Part shown: piece after piece, positions 59,802-64,000 of the stretch
Layout of the letters: each line of letters starts with the position of its first letter
How positions within the stretch are numbered: position 1 is the first letter of the stretch
Program-made: the position numbers and the translations under genes
Source: an uncultured Ferrovum sp.
Lineage (GTDB): Bacteria; Pseudomonadota; Gammaproteobacteria; Burkholderiales; Ferrovaceae
Reading direction: 5' to 3'
Assembly (NCBI GenBank): GCA_903893215.1
Contig: CAITLJ010000024.1
Coordinates: forward strand, 1 to 64,000
DNA: 64,000 nucleotides
The notes under the pieces: generated by a model
The model's input: only the letters and a program-made list of their open reading frames with translations
Told to the model about the DNA's origin: nothing
Database searches by the model: none

Positions 59802-60740
59802 TCAGGCATGCTGCCGGCCGGCCTGCAGGGCGGCCGTGGCAGCCGCGCCGTCGATGTGCGTGATGAATTCGCGTACCAGTGCAGCGAACTGTTGCGGCGC
59901 GCTCAGGGTGCACCAGTGCCCCCCGTCGAATTCCCGTCGCCAAAGTTGCGGTACAAATTCGGCCAGTCCCAGGCTGAGTGCCGGGCTGACAAACCGGTCA
60001 CGCAGCGGCACCAGTACCTGCACAGGGGTCCGCGCGATACGCCGGCGCGGACGGGTGAGCGCCGGCAGGAAATTGGCGCGATAGAGCCAGACGCCGTTGC
60101 AGCCGTCGCGGGTCTGCGAGGGGCTGTGACCGCTGCCTGACGGTACACCTTCCATGCGCTCCAGCAGGCGCTCCCAACGCCGCCCCAGCACGCCCTGCCA
60201 GACGAGCTCCGGCAACCACGGCAGATGAAACATGGCGATGTACCAGGACTTGCGTAACTGCCCGAACACACTGCCCAGGGTGCGCCCCGCCCGGCCGCGG
60301 ACGCCGGCGCGCATCCACCAGCCGACGTGATCCAGACACGGCCCGGACATGGACGTGAACGAGCGCAGCCGACCCTGCAGGGCAGGTTCGGTGGCAAACT
60401 CCCACGCCTGGATCGACCCCCAGTCATGGGCAACCAGATGCACCGGTTGCAGCGGGCTCACCGCATCCAGCACCGCACGGAAATCCCCGAGCAGGCGCGC
60501 GAGCGTGTAGGACGACCGACGGGCCGGTGGCGTGAACGAATCACCCGCGCCGCGCACGTCATACGCCACCACAAAATAGTCGCTGACAAGATGTTGGGCC
60601 ACTGCGTGCCACTTGCTGCTGTCGTCCGGATAACCATGCACCAGGATCAGCACGGGCCGCTCGGGCGCCCCCCAGCAGCGCAGCATCAAGCGCCCATCCG
60701 GCCCATCCACGCCCCTACGGCACTCGGTGACTTCGTTCAT
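59802..60740 (-). CDS. Alpha/beta hydrolase with Asp nucleophile (epoxide-hydrolase-like)
   Basis: 312 residues. The oxyanion motif HGYPDD starts at residue 35. The nucleophile elbow AHDWGS places Asp106 as nucleophile, as in epoxide hydrolases and haloalkane dehalogenases. The cap domain is basic and Trp-rich; the C-terminal histidine is in FDGGHW. ATG 60740 is preferred over an in-frame start six codons upstream. Together with the PF10118 gene it forms a two-gene operon between ssb and uvrA. Its substrate is unknown. Confidence 0.87.
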   Translation of the reverse strand: MNEVTECRRGVDGPDGRLMLRCWGAPERPVLILVHGYPDDSSKWHAVAQHLVSDYFVVAYDVRGAGDSFTPPARRSSYTLARLLGDFRAVLDAVSPLQPVHLVAHDWGSIQAWEFATEPALQGRLRSFTSMSGPCLDHVGWWMRAGVRGRAGRTLGSVFGQLRKSWYIAMFHLPWLPELVWQGVLGRRWERLLERMEGVPSGSGHSPSQTRDGCNGVWLYRANFLPALTRPRRRIARTPVQVLVPLRDRFVSPALSLGLAEFVPQLWRREFDGGHWCTLSAPQQFAALVREFITHIDGAAATAALQAGRQHA

Positions 60741-60774
60741 GGCGCCCCTGCTCCCCATTTTGTATTTGATCCGG

Positions 60775-60839
60775 ATCGTAGGCGCAGGCCCGAGGCGGCG
60801 CTAGGTCGCTTTGCGACAACGATGGAATAGTTTGCGACA
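60775..60839 (-). promoter_or_regulatory. Pair of 9-bp boxes 21 bp apart (AraC-type site candidate)
   Basis: TTTGCGACA occurs at 60810-60818 and 60831-60839, exactly 21 bp apart, or two helical turns. Toward the alpha/beta hydrolase the boxes read TGTCGCAAA. A -10-like TACGAT lies 29 bp downstream at 60775-60780 with no good -35. This is the layout of a promoter activated by an AraC/XylS-type regulator. The proximal box is also part of the inverted repeat GTCGC-TTT-GCGAC (60805-60817). Confidence 0.5.
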
Positions 60840-60955
60840 TTGCCACGCGTCGGCCATGAGCGGCGGCGCTTCAGCTGACCGATCCAGGGTGCCAACCGGC
60901 ACCGCAGCGACAGAGGAACCTCGTGCCTGCGCCAGACTCCATCAATCAATGCACG

Positions 60956-60961
60956 TATATT
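60956..60961 (+). promoter_or_regulatory. Possible -10 element of uvrA
   Basis: TATATT lies 57 bases before the uvrA ATG. No good -35 is seen 16-18 bases upstream, and no LexA-type CTGT-N8-ACAG site is present in the gap. Confidence 0.3.
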
Positions 60962-61017
60962 AGGGGCGGCGCACAAAGTGCGTGCCCGGCTGTCCTTGGT
61001 CTTTACCTGAGTGTCTG

Positions 61018-64000
61018 ATGGAACTGATTCGTATCCGGGGTGCCCGCACCCACAACCTGAAAAACGTCAATCTGGACCTGCCGCGCCACAAGCTGGTGGT
61101 GATGACCGGATTGTCCGGCTCGGGAAAATCCTCGCTGGCGTTCGACACGCTTTACGCTGAAGGGCAGCGTCGCTACGTCGAGTCATTGTCGGCCTATGCA
61201 CGCCAGTTCCTGCAACTGATGGAAAAACCGGATGTGGACCTGATCGAAGGCCTGTCGCCGGCAATCTCGATCGAACAGAAAGCCACCAGCCACAACCCGC
61301 GGTCCACCGTAGGCACGGTGACCGAGATCCACGATTACCTGCGCCTGCTGTTTGCACGCGTGGGCGACCCCTATTGCCCGGACCATCACCTCAAACTCGA
61401 AGCGCAGAGTGTCTCCCAGATGGTGGACCATGTGCTGGCACTGCCCGAAGACACCCGGCTGATGATACTGGCGCCACTGGTGATGAACCGCAAGGGCGAA
61501 CAGGGCGACCTGTTTGACCAGTTACGCGCGCAAGGCTTTGTAAGGCTGCGCGTGAACGGCGAAGTGCATGAGATCGACGCGTTGCCCAAGCTGGAAAAAA
61601 ACCGCAAGCACAGCATCGACATCGTGGTCGACCGCCTCAAGGTGCGTCCGGATGCCAAGCAACGCCTTGCCGAATCATTCGAGACCGCGCTGCGCACCGC
61701 TGAGGGCCGGGCGATTGCCGTGGAGATGGATACCGGCACCGAGCACATGTTCAGTGCGCGGTTTGCCTGCCGCGAATGCGGTTATTCGCTGGCGGAACTC
61801 GAACCGCGCCTGTTCTCGTTCAATAACCCGATGGGTGCATGCGCCAAGTGTGACGGGTTGGGGCAGGTCAGCTATTTCGACCCACGCCGGGTGGTTGCCT
61901 TCCCACAACTCAGCCTTGCCGGTGGGGCCATCAAGGGCTGGGACCGTCGCAATGCGTTCACCTTCCAGTTGCTGCTTGATCTGGCCCGACATTACGGTTT
62001 CGACGTGGACGCGTCATTCGAGGCGCTACCGGCCGCGGTGCAGGACGTGGTGCTGCATGGCAGTGGTCGTGATTCGATCGCTTTCCGCTATCCGGCGGAA
62101 CGCAATCGCAGCGTGGTGCGCGAGCATGCCTTTGAAGGCGTGATTCCCGGACTCGAGCGGCGCTACCGCGAAACCGACTCGCAGCTGGTGCGCGAGGAAC
62201 TCGCCAAGCTGCGCAACAACAAGGCATGCCCCACGTGCGAAGGTACCCGCCTGCGCCGCGAGGCGCGCAATGTGAAAGTGGCCGGCCACACCATCTACCA
62301 GATGAGCGCGCTGCCGCTGCGCGACGCGCAGGCGCTGTTCGAAAGCCTGCACCTGGAAGGCAAGAAGCAGGCGATTGCCGAAAAAATCGTAAAGGAAATC
62401 GCTGCCCGACTGCAGTTCCTTAACAACGTCGGGCTGGATTACCTGCAACTGGAGCGCTCGGCCGACACCCTGTCGGGTGGCGAGGCACAGCGCATCCGGC
62501 TGGCTTCCCAGATTGGCTCAGGGCTCACTGGCGTGATGTACGTGCTTGACGAACCATCGATCGGATTGCATCAACGCGACAACAATCGATTGCTGGAAAC
62601 CCTGGTGCGGCTGCGCGACCTCGGCAACTCGGTGATTGTGGTGGAGCACGATGAGGACGCGATTCGCGCAGCCGATTACGTGGTCGACATGGGACCCGGT
62701 GCAGGCGAACATGGCGGTCAGGTGGTGGCTTCGGGCACACCCGCCGAGGTGGCGGCCAATCCGGCCTCACTCACTGGTCAGTACCTGTCCGGCGTGAAGT
62801 CGATAGCCGTCCCGGACAAGCGCCATGCGCCCGATCCGTCGCAGTTGCTGGAAATCATCGGCGCCTGCGGCAACAACCTGCGCGAGGTGCACCTGCGCCT
62901 GCCAGTCGGGTTGTTTGTGTGCATCACCGGTGTATCGGGCTCGGGCAAGTCCACCCTGATCAACGATACCCTGCACCACGCCGTGGCGCGCCATCTGTAT
63001 GGCAGCACGGCCGAGCCTGCCCCCTATCAGGAACTGCGCGGTCTTGAGCACTTCGACAAGGTGATCAACGTGGACCAGAGTCCGATTGGTCGCACACCGC
63101 GCTCAAACCCTGCCACCTACACCGGTGTGTTCACACCGATTCGCGACCTGTTTGCCACCGTGCCCACTGCACGCGAGCGGGGTTATGGCCCGGGACGCTT
63201 CTCGTTCAACGTCAAGGGTGGTCGCTGCGAAGCATGTCAGGGTGACGGCGTGATCAAGGTGGAGATGCACTTCCTGCCGGACGTCTACGTGCCTTGCGAT
63301 GTATGTCACAGCAAACGCTACAACCGCGAGACCCTCGAGATCCAGTACAAGGGCAAGAACATCCACGAAATCCTGGAAATGACCGTGGAGAACGCCCGCG
63401 CCTTCTTTGAACCGGTGCCGGTGGTGGCCCGAAAACTGCAGACCCTGCTGGATGTGGGGTTGGGCTACATCACGCTGGGGCAGTCGGCCACCACGCTGTC
63501 AGGGGGGGAAGCACAACGCGTCAAGCTATCGCTCGAACTCTCCAAGCGTGATACCGGACGCACGCTCTTCATCCTCGATGAACCTACCACAGGGTTGCAC
63601 TTTCACGACATCGACCTGCTGCTCGGCGTGTTGCACCGACTGCGCGACCATGGCAACACGCTGGCGGTGATTGAACACAATCTGGACGTGATCAAGACCG
63701 CAGATTGGGTAATTGATCTGGGCCCTGAAGGCGGGGCGGGCGGCGGCATGATCATTGCCCAAGGCACGCCGGAAACCGTGGCGGCCAACCCTGCCAGCCA
63801 TACCGGCGGCTTTCTTGCCCGCCTGCTGCCCGAGGGCAGCGGCGAGCGCGGCACCAAGGCCATCAAGCAGCGTGTCAGCATGATAGCCACAGGCGTGGCG
63901 GCGCCAACCAAGGAAGACCGCGCGGCCGAGCGTGCCCTGAAAGAAGCGCGCAAGGCGCGCGCCACTGCCGGGACTTCGCGTGCCAAGCCCACTACGCGTT
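61018..64000 (+). CDS. uvrA: Excinuclease ABC subunit A (3' end outside window)
   Basis: DNA-damage recognition ATPase of nucleotide excision repair. 994 codons are present with no stop before the window ends. Two ABC modules are seen: Walker [10 protein letters not shown] at residues 31-39 and GVSGSGKST near 638, signatures LSGGEAQRI and LSGGEAQRV, and Walker [10 protein letters not shown] and LDEPTTGLH. Zinc modules include CRECGY...CAKC and CEACQGDG...CDVC. The last codons are a basic Lys/Arg/Ala tail, so only a few residues are missing. Confidence 0.97.
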   Translation, partial: MELIRIRGARTHNLKNVNLDLPRHKLVVMTGLSGSGKSSLAFDTLYAEGQRRYVESLSAYARQFLQLMEKPDVDLIEGLSPAISIEQKATSHNPRSTVGTVTEIHDYLRLLFARVGDPYCPDHHLKLEAQSVSQMVDHVLALPEDTRLMILAPLVMNRKGEQGDLFDQLRAQGFVRLRVNGEVHEIDALPKLEKNRKHSIDIVVDRLKVRPDAKQRLAESFETALRTAEGRAIAVEMDTGTEHMFSARFACRECGYSLAELEPRLFSFNNPMGACAKCDGLGQVSYFDPRRVVAFPQLSLAGGAIKGWDRRNAFTFQLLLDLARHYGFDVDASFEALPAAVQDVVLHGSGRDSIAFRYPAERNRSVVREHAFEGVIPGLERRYRETDSQLVREELAKLRNNKACPTCEGTRLRREARNVKVAGHTIYQMSALPLRDAQALFESLHLEGKKQAIAEKIVKEIAARLQFLNNVGLDYLQLERSADTLSGGEAQRIRLASQIGSGLTGVMYVLDEPSIGLHQRDNNRLLETLVRLRDLGNSVIVVEHDEDAIRAADYVVDMGPGAGEHGGQVVASGTPAEVAANPASLTGQYLSGVKSIAVPDKRHAPDPSQLLEIIGACGNNLREVHLRLPVGLFVCITGVSGSGKSTLINDTLHHAVARHLYGSTAEPAPYQELRGLEHFDKVINVDQSPIGRTPRSNPATYTGVFTPIRDLFATVPTARERGYGPGRFSFNVKGGRCEACQGDGVIKVEMHFLPDVYVPCDVCHSKRYNRETLEIQYKGKNIHEILEMTVENARAFFEPVPVVARKLQTLLDVGLGYITLGQSATTLSGGEAQRVKLSLELSKRDTGRTLFILDEPTTGLHFHDIDLLLGVLHRLRDHGNTLAVIEHNLDVIKTADWVIDLGPEGGAGGGMIIAQGTPETVAANPASHTGGFLARLLPEGSGERGTKAIKQRVSMIATGVAAPTKEDRAAERALKEARKARATAGTSRAKPTTR

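Noticed and set aside
60741-61017. LexA/SOS box before uvrA
   Set aside because: No CTGT-N8-ACAG or close variant found in this gap.

Overview
The window reads as a GC-rich betaproteobacterial chromosome segment. Supporting gene orders are metK divergent from lpxL-dapF-DUF484-xerC, rplM-rpsI next to argC, fmdB-DUF502-aspS-nudB, and ssb near uvrA. A C-terminal-Phe trimeric porin and a bacterial Coq7 agree with this. I cannot name the genus. The first 31 bases are sequencing adapter, so position 1 is a contig end. The right end cuts through uvrA. I see no tRNA, rRNA or CRISPR array.

Layout. 1-4000: tail of a DUF2889 gene, sucCD, then a PA2779-type small exported protein and a PA2778-type lipoprotein cysteine peptidase. 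4100-9300: an OYE-family oxidoreductase, convergent with a minus-strand operon of MidA-like methyltransferase, MBL-fold hydrolase, acrylyl-CoA reductase and cobalamin adenosyltransferase. 9400-18730: a polyamine/omega-amino-acid catabolic locus. It has puuD, a TonB-dependent receptor, an aldehyde dehydrogenase and a class III aminotransferase on the plus strand, facing spuC-like and puuA-like genes on the minus strand. 18900-25500: ttcA, an unknown gene, an AGXT-like aminotransferase, and the methyl-cycle genes metK-ahcY-metF. 25600-34400: lpxL-dapF-DUF484-xerC-AKR-FMN protein, an LplT-like transporter, tyrS, and anmK. 34400-39300: erpA-bactofilin-DUF6776-argC, the rplM-rpsI operon, and a XenA/YqjM-like ene-reductase. 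39600-45700: osmC-trpD-trpC, a porin, coq7 and a COG4324 peptidase. 45500-47500: a bufferin-type copper RiPP operon (bufA, bufB, bufC). 47600-54900: argB, nudB-aspS-DUF502-fmdB, and a fused two-domain M16 peptidase.

The accessory part is 54900-60800. It holds a C-terminal scrap of TnpB, a mazEF pair behind an AT-rich palindromic promoter, and a frameshifted, truncated 5'-nucleotidase tail. Next come a membrane-anchored receiver protein without a kinase core, ssb, and a two-gene hydrolase cassette. Upstream of the cassette lie two identical 9-bp boxes exactly 21 bp apart. uvrA follows.

Metabolic links. The polyamine locus should convert putrescine to GABA by a gamma-glutamyl route (PuuA, aldehyde dehydrogenase, PuuD) and/or direct transamination (SpuC then aldehyde dehydrogenase). 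AcuI, the corrinoid adenosyltransferase and SucCD are compatible with an acrylyl-CoA to propionyl-CoA to succinyl-CoA flow. MetK, AhcY and MetF form the S-adenosylmethionine recycling set. The items most worth a second look are the bufferin operon, the TonB receptor inside the polyamine operon with its operator-like promoter, the kinase-less receiver, the mazEF/TnpB/5'-nucleotidase scar, and the 21-bp-phased boxes.
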